This document shows, in pieces, positions 7,719 to 16,695 of a stretch of 64,000 nt of DNA (position 1 is the first letter of the stretch; each line of letters begins with the position of its first letter). The notes beneath the pieces were generated by a model. It was not told where the DNA came from and searched no databases. It saw nothing but the letters and a program-made list of their open reading frames with translations. Source of the stretch: Brasilonema angustatum HA4187-MV1 (lineage in GTDB: Bacteria; Cyanobacteriota; Cyanobacteriia; Cyanobacteriales; Nostocaceae); assembly GCA_019359695.1 (NCBI GenBank), contig JAHHGV010000034.1:1-64000 (forward strand). Direction: 5' to 3'. The position numbers were made by a program, and so were the translations under genes.

Positions 7719-7887
7719 GTAACTCATTGGAGTTTAGACTAATTTTACCTATCAAACCGCCAAATCCTTATCCAGACAGGGATTGATGATTTCTTTCTAG
7801 GCTTTTTTTGTTTCAGAAGTCTAAAATGTTTGCCAAACAAGGGTTGTAGCCGAATAAATCGAATTTAGTCTAAACTCCAGTAACTCA
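7719..7887. mobile_element. MITE-like element, 153 bp, with 8-bp target duplication
   Basis: Perfect 15-bp terminal inverted repeats (TGGAGTTTAGACTAA at 7728-7742 and its complement at 7865-7879) bound a non-coding body. Identical 8-mers GTAACTCA flank it at 7719-7726 and 7880-7887. The size, the terminal repeats and the duplication fit a non-autonomous IS derivative whose transposase makes 8-9-bp duplications. No coding sequence lies inside. It sits just upstream of the Uma2 gene. Confidence 0.75.
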
Positions 7888-7916
7888 CTCCGCCAACAAA
7901 AACGGGAGATACTCCT

Positions 7917-8495
7917 ATGACAGCACTTACATTAAACCTCAACTCTGTCATTAAACTGACAAGAGAGCAGTTTTATCAACTGTGTGAAGAAAACTCCGAT
8001 TTAAAATTAGAACGAAATGCCCAGGGAGAATTAATTATAACGCCACCGACGGGAGGAGAAACAGGGAGAAGTAATGTTAATTTAATTCTTCAAGTAGCAT
8101 CATGGAATGAAAAAAAAGAACTTGGCGAAGTTTTTGATTCATCAACTGGATTTACTTTACCTTCAGGGGCTGACCGTTCTCCAGATGTTTCTTGGGTGGA
8201 AAAATCTCGTTGGGATGCTTTGACTAAAGAGCAAAAAGAAAAATTTATTCCTCTATGTCCTGATTTTATCATCGAGATACTTTCACCTAATGACAGCTTG
8301 AAAAAAACTCAGAATAAGATGCAAGAGTATATTGAAAATGGATGTCGTTTGGGTTGGTTGATAAACATAAAAAAACAGGAAGTAGAAATTTATCGTCCCA
8401 AACAAGATGTGGAAATTTTAAAATTACCTCAAACTCTTTCAGGGGAGAATGTTTTACCTGGTTTTATACTCAATCTACAAAAAATTTGGGGATAA
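7917..8495 (+). CDS. Uma2 family (DUF820) putative endonuclease
   Basis: A 192-residue member of the Uma2 family, a large cyanobacterial group with a PD-(D/E)XK restriction-endonuclease fold. Landmarks are the N-terminal helix LTREQFYQLCEEN, the basic LERNAQGELIITPPTGGETG strand pair, the catalytic-type Asp in RSPDVSWV, and the PDFIIEILSPNDS strand with Glu, followed by the K-rich helix KKTQNKMQEYIENG. The protein is full length. Physiological targets are unknown; many copies per genome and mobility-associated settings are usual. It follows the MITE, whose end lies about 37 bp before the ATG and could influence its promoter. Confidence 0.85.
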   Translation: MTALTLNLNSVIKLTREQFYQLCEENSDLKLERNAQGELIITPPTGGETGRSNVNLILQVASWNEKKELGEVFDSSTGFTLPSGADRSPDVSWVEKSRWDALTKEQKEKFIPLCPDFIIEILSPNDSLKKTQNKMQEYIENGCRLGWLINIKKQEVEIYRPKQDVEILKLPQTLSGENVLPGFILNLQKIWG

Positions 8496-8496
8496 T

Positions 8497-8604
8497 ATCA
8501 TTGCCAGACCCGAAGGAAAAACACCAATTGCTGATGTCAATTGGTGGTTTCAATGGTTATGGTTGTATGCTTTTGTACATCCTAAAACCGGGAAAATTTA
8601 TTGA
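8497..8604 (+). pseudogene. IS630-type transposase fragment
   Basis: The frame reads IIARPEGKTPIADVNWWFQW, then LWLYAFVHPKTGKIY and a TGA. The WWFQWLWLYAFVHPKTG segment is a recognisable piece of cyanobacterial IS630-family transposases, around the first catalytic region. Both ends are missing, so it is a scrap. Confidence 0.65.
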
Positions 8605-8627
8605 AAGATGAGAAAAGCGAACAGACT

Positions 8628-8903
8628 ATGATTACTAAAGAAGAAATTACCATCAAAGTGCCGTCTGAGCTAGCAGAGGCATACCGCAATGCCTCTGAAG
8701 AAGAGCGTGAACAATTGCAACTCAAAATTGCGGTAATTATGCAGTCTCAATTTACTACTGATAGACAAGAGGCGATCTGCGCGCAGCGCAGCAGCGAAGC
8801 TATCGCCCGTCTGAGAAACACGATGGATAAAGCTAGCCTTGAAGCACAAGAGCGAGGATTAACGCCTGAAATCTTAGAATCGATTTTGAATGATGACGAA
8901 TAA
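8628..8903 (+). CDS. Antitoxin-like small protein of a PIN toxin pair
   Basis: A 91-residue acidic protein with ITIKVPSELAEAYRNASEEE and a C-terminal LTPEILESILNDDE. This is the layout of cyanobacterial antitoxins found just before PIN-domain toxins. The ATG at 8628 is chosen over an upstream TTG at 8601. A HIP-like palindrome (ATCTGCGCGCAGCGCAGCAG) encodes the AICAQRSSEAIA stretch in the middle, so the protein seems to have absorbed a small repeat in frame. Its 3' end overlaps the start of the broken toxin. It may still be made, although its partner is damaged. Confidence 0.55.
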   Translation: MITKEEITIKVPSELAEAYRNASEEEREQLQLKIAVIMQSQFTTDRQEAICAQRSSEAIARLRNTMDKASLEAQERGLTPEILESILNDDE

Positions 8904-9305
8904 ACAACGGTTTTTTTTGATACTAACGTATTGATTAGCGCATTTTTGTTTAGTCAAAGCAAGCCACGTCAGGCATTGGATCAAGCTCAAGATATTGGTG
9001 TTCTCATATTCTCCAGTTCTGTCTTCTCAGAGTTAAGAGAGGTTTTATATCGTCCTAAATTTGATAGATATCTCACCGAGGAAAAGCGGCAATAATTGCT
9101 AGAGGATTTAACTCAAACCGCTCAGTTTATTGATGTGACTGAACAGATTTCGGAATGCCGAGATCCAAAAGATAACAAGTATCTGGAATTGGCACTGAGT
9201 GGTCAAGCAGAGTGTATTGTTACCGGAGATGATGATTTACTAGTGCTAAACTCATTTCGGGGCATTGAGATTCTGACTGTTCAAGAATTTTTGGCGAGGA
9301 ACTAG
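8893..9305 (+). pseudogene. PIN-domain toxin (COG1569-like), frameshift plus stop
   Basis: A PIN nuclease can be read as FFDTNVLISAFLFSQSKPRQ near the start and CIVTGDDDLLVLNSFRGIEI near the end, with the acidic PIN residues in DTN, E and GDDD. Two lesions break it: the start at 8893 (or 8890) reaches a T8 run at 8911-8918 that is one T short of the DTN frame, and a TAA at 9093-9095 splits RQ from LLEDL. The rest stays open to 9305. It overlaps the antitoxin gene, as in a normal toxin-antitoxin operon. Confidence 0.75.
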
Positions 9306-9362
9306 TACCGCTATTAGTTATCAGTTCACTGTTCACTGCTCACTGCTCACTGTTCACTGTTA
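9306..9362. repeat. Heptamer short tandem repeat
   Basis: Runs of TTCACTG / CTCACTG heptamers between the PIN remnant and the STAND gene. This is the STRR type common in heterocystous cyanobacteria. Confidence 0.8.
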
Positions 9363-11389
9363 TAAGACTGGCGATTATCGCGTAAGTATTTTAAACTTTT
9401 ACGGATAGTGATTGTGTTGGGATGATTGACTCCTAAGCTGAGTGAAGCAATTTCCAATGCTTTGATGAACAGAGGTTCTGCTTGGGTGTACTGTCCAAGA
9501 GATTTGTAGACTGCTGCTAAATTGTTGAAACTGGTGGCGACATCGGGATGCTCATCTCCCAAACGAGATTGTATCACTAATATACTTTGCTCTAACAACA
9601 GTTGAGCCAGCGTATACAAACCCTGTCCAGAATAAAATCTATCCAAGCCAACAAAAATCAGAATTAATTTTTCATCACTGACTGCATAAATCAGATTTTG
9701 TGCCACTTCTGCTAAATGTGGAATAGCGTCTTTGACTGACTTAATTATCTCCTGGGTTGGCGACTGGGGAATTGTCTGAGCAATCGCGATAAAAGTTTCT
9801 GCAAAAGCGCGTTTAATATTTTCAGGTGTTCTTGGCTTAAACAATTCATTGACTTGTAGAAACTTCCAAATGATTCCAAAAAATTCTTTTGGACGCTTTT
9901 GTTGTGCCAATGCTGCTAATTTAGCCTGTAGAAACTCTCTAATTAAAGGATGAATTTTGTAACAAGCCTCTTTCTCTTCTACTTGTTGAATTAGGTGACG
10001 CTTGTAAAGTTGCTTTTTCGCTTCATTAATATCTGCCTTTGCCCAATTTAGTTTATCACCCACAGACTCTACTAATCTCCAAGGAATTATATTCGGGGCG
10101 AACAAACTTAACAACTTACCGACAAGCTGTGTCATTGAGCCAAGTTCAAGCCAGCTTAATTCAAATGCAGCTAAAACTCCCAACTGCGCTACACTCAAAG
10201 TTAGCTGTTGGTGTTCAAGTGCTTCATCTTTCAGTCGCCGCGCCTTCAACCGCTCCAACATCTGTGTCAATGATAAATCTGGATCTTCCGCCAAATACCG
10301 CCCCACCAATTCCAAACCCAAAGGGAGATATCCCAGCCATTCACACAAGAGTTTCGCTGTTTGCTCTTCCTTTTGCACCCGTCTTTCACCCACTAGCTTT
10401 GTCAATAATTGCAAAGCCTCTTCTTCTGACAGCACATCCAGAGATATCTCCTCAATGTTGGTGTCGAGGTTTGGCAACCGTGTTGTCATCAACACGCGGA
10501 AGCGATGAGCCGTTGGCAGGAACTCTCGACAACTCCCCAAATCTGTAATATCATCCAATACTACCAACGCCAGTCTTTCTGGTGGTTGCCAGTGCTGCCA
10601 ACACCAGTGTACTTGTTCGATGAGACTTAGCTGTCTTCCTCGAAAATTCTGCTGCGGTACTTCCAGATTCATTTTTTGCAAGGCGAACTGCACTATTTCT
10701 GCAGCCAGATTCGATGTTCTGGCATTTAACCAGCAAATCCCACCAGGATAATCCGCTTCATGTTGACGTGCATATTGGGTTGCGAGTTCAGTTTTGCCAA
10801 CACCACCCATACCAGAAACTGCAGAAATTGCGACTGCGCCTGGTTGCAGCAACCTTTCTCGCAGTCGGGAAAGTTCATGCTGTCTGCCAACAAAGTTGGC
10901 TGAGCCTTGAAACTGAACATTATTTGGGGGATTTAACTTTGCCCGTTCCCGTTCGGGCGACTACAGTCAAAAAGTCCCACCAATTATAGTATTTCCTTGA
11001 AAGACGTTTTTAATTTCCTCAGCTAACTTAGTGTTATTTATAACAGTTGCTGGTTGAGAATTGATGTTAGTTTCTAACTGTTGAAGAACCTTTGAAGCAA
11101 CTTTTGGATCAGTTTTGGCTGCTGCTACCAATTCCTGCACAGCTTGATTGACTTCAGGATTAGCTTTAGCTGCTGATTCCACATCTAATACAGCTTTACC
11201 ATAATCGAGTGGTTGAGAGGGCGCTTTTTCAATAGCAACAACAGTATGGGGAGAGTGTTTTTTGAGAGTGACGAGAAACTCACCAGTTTTATTCCATAGA
11301 GTTTCTCCTACCTTTTCGCCCGTTTTTTCCAAAGCCTTAGTCGCTATCACAGTTCCAATTGCGATCGCCCCTGCAGTGAGTGGTTCTAT
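9347..11389 (-). pseudogene. STAND (NB-ARC) ATPase with TPRs, broken by stops and lost start
   Basis: One frame covers the whole interval. The N-terminal part reads EPLTAGAIAIGTVIATKALE through a helical region to NTIIGGTF; then TGA at 10967-10969 and TAG at 10961-10963 intervene; then NVQFQGSANFVGRQHEL leads into an NB-ARC ATPase with P-loop GMGGVGKT, Walker B VVLDDI, the TTR sensor and the GLPL-like LPLGLEL, and finally TPRs (FNNLAAVYKSLGQYTQAEPL). The natural start appears to be ATA at 11387-11389, where homologues would have ATG. A TTG at 10852 could express the NTPase part alone (501 residues), and a GTG at 11350 the N-terminal part. Such proteins are signal-sensing or anti-phage ATPases. 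The whole gene looks inactivated. Confidence 0.75.
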
Positions 11390-11569
11390 ATGCTACTTTA
11401 CATATACGTCTTAATACTTGCTTATGACTACATAATTTGACTTAGATGTTCCGGAAACGTGCTCAAAAAAATCTCACAAAAACTAGGGGATAAAGGTGTA
11501 AGGGCTTCAAGCGCAATAACATACAATATTAATGTATTCCCCATTTTTCAGCCCCATGTTTCAACAATT

Positions 11570-12199
11570 ATGGTACAAACAATTCAAGCACGAGATATCA
11601 GTCTTTACGATTTAGAAGAAAAATTTGGATTGGAATTAATTACAAGCGCTGATTTTTTGACAGAATGGGTAGAGAACTTACCACCACTAACTGATAGAGA
11701 AAGATTCTCTTTAGAGCGAGTTAAAAGCAACTATTTCAATTTAACTAAACGTCGCCCAATGTCAGAAGAAGCAGTGAAGATGATAGTGCTGTCTCCACTG
11801 CTAGATTTAGCTGGCTTTTATCAACCACCTTTCGAGATTGAAACCGAAACTTCTACTGAGATTTCTGCTGAAGATGAAAGCATTCTAGTCAAAGGCAATA
11901 TTGATGTTTTAGTTATACAAAAGCGTCTTTGGATCTTGGTTATAGAATCAAAAAGCACTAAATTTGATGTGATAACTGCATTACCCCAAGCACTAGCTTA
12001 TATGCTTGATACTCCCAATATTGAACAGCCGACTTTTGGGTTACTTGTCAACGGTAGAGAGTTTGTTTTCGTAAAATTAGTTCAGCAAGAAAAACCAAAA
12101 TATGCTCGTTCTTATGCTTTATCGATAGAAAAAGAAAGTGAACTACAACAGGTTTTAAGTGTATTAAAAGTTTTGAGTGAATTAGTAGTTAGTCAGTAG
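11570..12199 (+). CDS. PD-(D/E)XK nuclease-like protein, orphan restriction R-type
   Basis: A 209-residue protein resembling the N-terminal nuclease part of type I restriction R subunits, a form that is widespread in cyanobacteria as a lone gene. The nuclease core is ILVKGNIDVLVIQKRLWILV followed by IESKSTKF, giving the Asp...Glu-x-Lys triad. The N-terminal half is helical (PPLTDRERFSLERVKSNYF). ATG at 11570 is preferred; the frame is open from a GTG at 11459. No methylase or specificity subunit lies nearby, so it is not a working type I system. The exact substrate is unknown. Confidence 0.7.
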   Translation: MVQTIQARDISLYDLEEKFGLELITSADFLTEWVENLPPLTDRERFSLERVKSNYFNLTKRRPMSEEAVKMIVLSPLLDLAGFYQPPFEIETETSTEISAEDESILVKGNIDVLVIQKRLWILVIESKSTKFDVITALPQALAYMLDTPNIEQPTFGLLVNGREFVFVKLVQQEKPKYARSYALSIEKESELQQVLSVLKVLSELVVSQ

Positions 12200-12410
12200 A
12201 ATATAAGCGAAACTTTCTAGATAATAGGTTGTCACGGTTGGAGATGAAGTCATAATAAAGACAATCTCCGCTTCCCGGAACCACCGCGAGTTATCTCCTT
12301 GTTGCAAATCTACCTCGCGTAAGTACAACGCTAGAAAGATTACTTATAAAATGGTAACTTGGGAAACTAGGACTTAATTCCTCTTGCCCATTTTTTCGCA
12401 AATTCACCCC

Positions 12411-13334
12411 ATGCCATATTTGACTTCAGCTAGCGAAATGCGTTCTCTTGTTGCTGAATATACTCAAGCTCATACTTTGTGGATTGATACAGAAATCGCA
12501 GAATACAAAAGTCGTAGTCCGAGACTATCGCTGATTCAGGTATTAGATGATCCAACAGACTTGAGTGGCGATCGCATCCATATTTTAGATGTACTCGACC
12601 ATCCTGATATTGTGGCAGAGTTTATCGACAAAATTATGGTCAATCCCGAAATTGAAAAAGTCTTTCATAATGCTAACTTTGATGTGAAATATCTGGGTAA
12701 CAAAAAAGCTACAAACATCACTTGCACTCTGGAAATGGCAAAAAAAATTCCCTACTATGCCTTACCAGTACCTAACTACCAATTAAAAACATTAGCAGCA
12801 GAACTTTGTGATTTTAAGAATATAGAGAAACAAGAACAAACCAGTGACTGGGGAAAGCGACCACTCACAGAAGAACAAACAGAGTATGCTTACCTAGACT
12901 GCATTTATCTTGCTCAAATCCATCAACGTTTGATAGAATTAAACAAAGAAATTAATCCAGAGCCTACCACAGAGAACTTAACATCACTGAATGCAAGATA
13001 TGCACAAATTGAGCAACAATGGAAACTTTTAGATTCGGAATTTACACATTTAAAAGAGCGAATCCAAAAAGCTATGCTTGCTCTGAATCTACCAGAAAGT
13101 TCGTACTTCAAACTTTCTTCCTCTGAGCGAAAAACAGTGAAGGTAGCATTTGTAGAACTCGCAAAGCTAATACAAACTCAAGATATAGATTTCGATTTTC
13201 CGATTACACTAACTCAAAAGCTACAAAAAGATTTAGGAGAAAATTTGGAACAATTGTCTGTAAATATTGAGAAAACCACTGCTTGGCGACTGATTCCTAA
13301 AAATCAGGAAAGTCAGGAAAATACTGACGAGTGA
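12411..13334 (+). CDS. Ribonuclease D-like DEDDy 3'-5' exonuclease
   Basis: A 307-residue exonuclease of the RNase D group, which trims RNA 3' ends such as tRNA precursors. DEDDy residues are visible: Asp26-x-Glu28 in LWIDTEIAEY, Asp in HNANFDVKYL, and Tyr-x3-Asp in YAYLDCIYL. The last 120 residues form a helical tail rather than a clear HRDC domain. ATG at 12411 is chosen; a TTG at 12384 would add nine residues. It is co-directional with the next genes but separated by repeats, so probably its own transcript. Confidence 0.85.
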   Translation: MPYLTSASEMRSLVAEYTQAHTLWIDTEIAEYKSRSPRLSLIQVLDDPTDLSGDRIHILDVLDHPDIVAEFIDKIMVNPEIEKVFHNANFDVKYLGNKKATNITCTLEMAKKIPYYALPVPNYQLKTLAAELCDFKNIEKQEQTSDWGKRPLTEEQTEYAYLDCIYLAQIHQRLIELNKEINPEPTTENLTSLNARYAQIEQQWKLLDSEFTHLKERIQKAMLALNLPESSYFKLSSSERKTVKVAFVELAKLIQTQDIDFDFPITLTQKLQKDLGENLEQLSVNIEKTTAWRLIPKNQESQENTDE

Positions 13335-13338
13335 TGAA

Positions 13339-13475
13339 CAGTTATCAGTTATCAGTTATCAGTTATCAAGGAAGCGCAGTATCAGTTATCAGGTAGGAAA
13401 CGGACTCGTCCACCCCTTGTTCACTGTTCACTGTTCACTGTTTACTGTTGCCTGTTCCCTGTTCCCTGTTCCCTA
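13339..13475 (+). repeat. Composite heptamer repeat with unique core
   Basis: CAGTTAT heptamers, then a non-repetitive core (TATCAGGTAGGAAACGGACT and so on to CACCCCTTGTT), then TTCACTG and TTCCCTG heptamers. The same composite, inverted, lies at 57929-58022. Confidence 0.85.
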
Positions 13476-13503
13476 TGTTTCTTCAAAGGATGACTGGTAA
13501 AGA

Positions 13504-14307
13504 ATGAAAGCTGTCTGCATAGCTGCGTTCACCGTATTTGTCGCCCTTGCAACCGTTTCCTGTAGCAACAGTGACGATGTTTTAGTAACAGAAATTGGAG
13601 TTCGTCCTGCTGGACGCCCTACAGCAACACCATCTCAAGCTAAAGACTTTTATATTCAAGGTCAGTATAAGCAAATTCAAGGGGATTCACAAGGAGCGAT
13701 CGCTTCTTATACCAAAGCAATTAACCTCAGTCCCAACTATGGAACTGCATATAACAGTCGGGGACTTGCTCGCTTTGATATAGGAGATCAGCAGGGGGCA
13801 ATAGAAGATTACGAGCAAGCGCTGAGCATAAATTCTAACGATGCTCAAGCTTATAATAATCGAGGTAATGCTCGCGCCGCACAAGGAGACAGAAACGCAG
13901 CGATAGAGGATTACAGCCAAGCGATTCGCCTCAATCCTAAATATGCTGTTGCTTACAATAATCGAGGTAATGCTTTTTCAACAAATGGAGATAAAAACCA
14001 GGCTGTAAAGGATTACAGCCAAGCGATTCGCCTCAATCCTCAATATGCTGTTGCTTACAATAATCGAGGTAATGCTCGCAGTGCTCAAGGAGATACACAG
14101 GGAGCAATCACAGATTATAACGAAGCGATTCGTCTTGCTCCTAACTTTGCCGCAGCATACAATAACCGAGGAAATGCCTATGCTGCACTAGGTGATAAAG
14201 AAAAAGCTAGGCAAGACTTGCAGCGAGCCGCAGAAACCTTTGATAAACAGAATAATAAACTACTCTATCAACAAGTGATGAATAATATTAAAGAGTTAGG
14301 GCAATAG
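13504..14307 (+). CDS. Tetratricopeptide-repeat lipoprotein
   Basis: The N-terminus is a lipoprotein signal ending LATVSC, with Cys20 as the probable lipidated residue. Residues about 48-250 hold six TPRs with strongly conserved repeats (AIEDYSQAIRLNPKYAVAYN and NNRGNA signatures). The third and fourth repeats are almost identical at the DNA level, so they arose by recent duplication. The protein should sit in the periplasm on a membrane and act as a scaffold for protein contacts. The partner is unknown. It is flanked by the repeat at 13339 and a toxin-antitoxin pair and is probably monocistronic. Confidence 0.85.
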   Translation: MKAVCIAAFTVFVALATVSCSNSDDVLVTEIGVRPAGRPTATPSQAKDFYIQGQYKQIQGDSQGAIASYTKAINLSPNYGTAYNSRGLARFDIGDQQGAIEDYEQALSINSNDAQAYNNRGNARAAQGDRNAAIEDYSQAIRLNPKYAVAYNNRGNAFSTNGDKNQAVKDYSQAIRLNPQYAVAYNNRGNARSAQGDTQGAITDYNEAIRLAPNFAAAYNNRGNAYAALGDKEKARQDLQRAAETFDKQNNKLLYQQVMNNIKELGQ

Positions 14308-14416
14308 TGCTAGACACTCTCAAGTATTTGGAACAACACTATGGTGGAGTTTACAGTAGCTTAATGTTGGATTGCATTTGTTAAAATAGGCAACAAGGTA
14401 AAAGTCATTTAACGCT

Positions 14417-14713
14417 ATGTCAAATAGTCTCACTGATATTGGCACTCTCATCGACAGTCATCCTGGAATTCATGGAGGCTGTCCTCTGATTGCTGGCACT
14501 GGTGTAACAGTGCGACGAATTGCTATTTGGTATAAACAAGGTCTTAGGGCAGAAGAAATTGCCGCTAGGATTGGGCACTTAACGATAGCACAGGTTTATG
14601 CAGCTTTGACGTATTATCATATCAATCGAGAAGAAATCGATGCCGATATTGCTGCCCAAGAGGCAGAAGCTGACCGTATAGAGGCATTACATAAGGCCAG
14701 CAGACAGTCGTGA
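14417..14713 (+). CDS. DUF433 antitoxin (VapB-like)
   Basis: A 98-residue DUF433 protein: HPGIHGGCPLIAGTGVTVRR and IAIWYKQGLRAEEIAARIGH form the helix-turn-helix, and AQVYAALTYYHINREEID follows. DUF433 proteins are the antitoxins of pairs with DUF5615 PIN-like nucleases. The stop TGA overlaps the GTG start of the toxin by 4 nt, so translation is coupled. Confidence 0.85.
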   Translation: MSNSLTDIGTLIDSHPGIHGGCPLIAGTGVTVRRIAIWYKQGLRAEEIAARIGHLTIAQVYAALTYYHINREEIDADIAAQEAEADRIEALHKASRQS

Positions 14714-15075
14714 GTCAAATTCGCTACATGGACGAGGATTCCGGTGATATTGCATTAGTACTGGCTCTACAAAATCGTGGTGTAGATGTAATCACAACTC
14801 TAAGTGTAAACCGATTAAAATATCCAGACGAAGAACAATTAATTTGGGCAAGGTCGCAAGGTCGCGTTTTGTACAGTTCTAATATTCAAGATTTCTATCG
14901 TTTACACATAGCTTTTTTGAGTCAAGAACAACCTCACTCAGGGATGATTTTAGTGCAGCAGCAACGTTACTCAATCGGAGAACTGATGCGTGGTATTTTG
15001 AGATTGGTTGCGGCTAAATCAGCAGAGGAAATGGGAAACCAAGTAGAGTTTCTTAGCACTTGGATAGAGGAATAA
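14710..15075 (+). CDS. DUF5615 PIN-like toxin
   Basis: A 121-residue DUF5615 (Mut7-C-type PIN) predicted RNase. The N-terminal acidic pair is in RYMDEDSG, where most members have LDEN(L/M/H), the middle has LIWARSQGRVLYSSNIQDF, and the C-terminus LMRGILRLV. The start GTG at 14710 overlaps the antitoxin stop. In many homologues the second motif is TxDxDF; here it reads SSNIQDF, so one Asp is replaced by Asn. Activity may be weakened. Confidence 0.8.
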   Translation: MSQIRYMDEDSGDIALVLALQNRGVDVITTLSVNRLKYPDEEQLIWARSQGRVLYSSNIQDFYRLHIAFLSQEQPHSGMILVQQQRYSIGELMRGILRLVAAKSAEEMGNQVEFLSTWIEE

Positions 15076-15274
15076 ATGTCAGGGATACCGCTCACACAAA
15101 TATGGTGCGGGGCTTACCGCGTAGAAGCTAACACTTATTTGTTGTTCTTTGGCACGTCGCTGTAGTATTTGGCATGCGGTAGAAGACGTCATACAGGAGA
15201 TTCATTCAGATAACCGGTGAGCAAATTAATCAGTTACATGAGATGCTGGTTGATTAATTAGTTTTTACTGACAA

Positions 15275-16246
15275 ATGTCTGTTATTCCTTCTGTATCTAT
15301 CACTGTTCCGGGGACAACTGCTAATCTAGGACCAGGTTTTGATTGTATTGGTGCGGCTCTCACGCTGTACAACGAGTTTAAGTTCACTCGCTTTGATATA
15401 CCTTCTTCCCAAGGGAGGGTGAAAATTACTGTCATGGGTGCGGAGGCTGAACGAGTTGTCACTGATGAAAGTAATTTACTCTATCAAGCGTTTTTGAAAT
15501 TTTATCAACACACAGAGCAGACACCGCCACCTGTCGAGATTGAAATTCATCTTGGTGTTCCACTGGCGCGGGGTTTGGGAAGTTCGGCGACAGCAATAGT
15601 TGGTGGGTTGGTTGGTGCTAATTTGTTGGCGGGGGAGCCTTTGAGCCAGTTGGAAGTGATGGAGTTGGCGATCGCCCTTGAAGGACATCCAGATAATGTG
15701 GTACCAGCTTTGTTGGGGGGATGTCGGTTGGCGGCGACGGGGGTGGAAGGTGAACCGCAGAGGCGCAGAGAACAAAAGAGTTGGGAGATTTGTGAGGTTT
15801 CTTGGTGTGAGGAGATTGTGCCAGTGGTGGCGATTCCAGATTTTGAGCTTTCAACAAAGGAGGCGCGTCAGGTTTTGCCTACTGAGGTGAGTCGTGCGGA
15901 TGCGATTTTTAATGCGGCGCATCTGGGGTTGTTGTTGCGTGGTTTGGAAACTGGCAGGGGTGATTGGTTGAAGGCTGCTTTGCAAGATAGGTTGCATCAG
16001 CCTTATCGAAAAGCATTGATTCGAGGTTACGATGCGGTGTATTCTGCTGCTGTTGAAGCTGGTGCTTATGGGATGGTGATTAGTGGTGCAGGTCCAACAT
16101 TGTTGGCTTTAACAGATAAGGCGCATTCTCAAGCTGTGGCGCAAGCGATGACAGCAGCTTGGATGGAGGAGGGAATAAAACCAGAGGTGCGATCGCTCTG
16201 TGTTGATACTCAAGGGGCAAAATCAATTCAAAATTCCAAACTATAA
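15275..16246 (+). CDS. thrB: Homoserine kinase
   Basis: Phosphorylates homoserine in the threonine pathway; a GHMP-family kinase in the cytoplasm. The family landmarks are in order: [20 protein letters not shown] near the N-terminus, the ATP loop [20 protein letters not shown] at about 93-112, [14 protein letters not shown], and [16 protein letters not shown] near the C-terminus. Length 323 is slightly above the usual 300-310 because a stretch EPQRRREQK at about 160-170 is encoded by a small dispersed repeat. ATG at 15275 follows a plausible leader. A terminator lies at 16499. Confidence 0.95.
   Translation: MSVIPSVSITVPGTTANLGPGFDCIGAALTLYNEFKFTRFDIPSSQGRVKITVMGAEAERVVTDESNLLYQAFLKFYQHTEQTPPPVEIEIHLGVPLARGLGSSATAIVGGLVGANLLAGEPLSQLEVMELAIALEGHPDNVVPALLGGCRLAATGVEGEPQRRREQKSWEICEVSWCEEIVPVVAIPDFELSTKEARQVLPTEVSRADAIFNAAHLGLLLRGLETGRGDWLKAALQDRLHQPYRKALIRGYDAVYSAAVEAGAYGMVISGAGPTLLALTDKAHSQAVAQAMTAAWMEEGIKPEVRSLCVDTQGAKSIQNSKL
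15752..15776. repeat. CGCAGAGGCGCAGAG repeat inserted in frame in thrB
   Basis: The 25-bp segment GAACCGCAGAGGCGCAGAGA matches the purine-rich octamer family also seen at 34447-34482. It adds about nine residues to a surface region of ThrB without breaking the frame. Confidence 0.6.
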
Positions 16247-16498
16247 ATTAAATTTCGCATCCTGAAACTTTTGCTTATATGTCAACCGTATTTTTCAGAG
16301 AGTTATACGTAACTATCTCTGTCTTTTTATTTAAGTACTGAGCCTTTAACTAGCACCGTTACACGCTCGCAACGAATCAAACAAACACTATCCCCTTTCT
16401 TGCCTGTTCCCTATTCCCCATTCCCTGCTCCCCGCTCCCTGCTCCCTGTCTTTCCCACAGAACCCTCCTAGGGCAGAGTTAATATAAAAAATTGTGAC
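16247..16498. other. Intergenic region with heptamer repeats
   Basis: The 250 bp after thrB hold TTCCCTATTCCCCATTCCCTG-like pyrimidine heptamers around 16395-16455 and no coding signal that I can see. Confidence 0.6.
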
Positions 16499-16520
16499 GG
16501 TGGCTGTTGCCACCTTTTTT
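16499..16520 (+). terminator. Intrinsic terminator
   Basis: Stem GGTGGC / GCCACC (16499-16504 and 16509-16514) with loop TGTT, followed by six T. It would end the thrB transcript about 250 nt after its stop; an A-run on the other side could make it bidirectional. Confidence 0.75.
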
Positions 16521-16695
16521 GTTGACTTAGCAAAACTTTACAATTAGAATGGATTTGCTTCCAAAAATAAGTATTTGTTACTAATGAAATCTAAAGATTT
16601 GGTTTTGATAGAGAAATAACGTTCACAAAAGTATGAACAACTTAATATAATGTCATTAAAAAGAAAAACGTAAAGTGATTGTCACCTGATAAAAT

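Noticed and set aside
10039-10548. 169-codon plus-strand frame
   Set aside because: Antisense shadow of the STAND gene, rich in Pro/Leu/Ser from the opposite codons.
15190-15259. Short coding-like stretch ending ITGEQINQLHEMLVD
   Set aside because: Could be a transposase scrap, but too short and without a start to assign.
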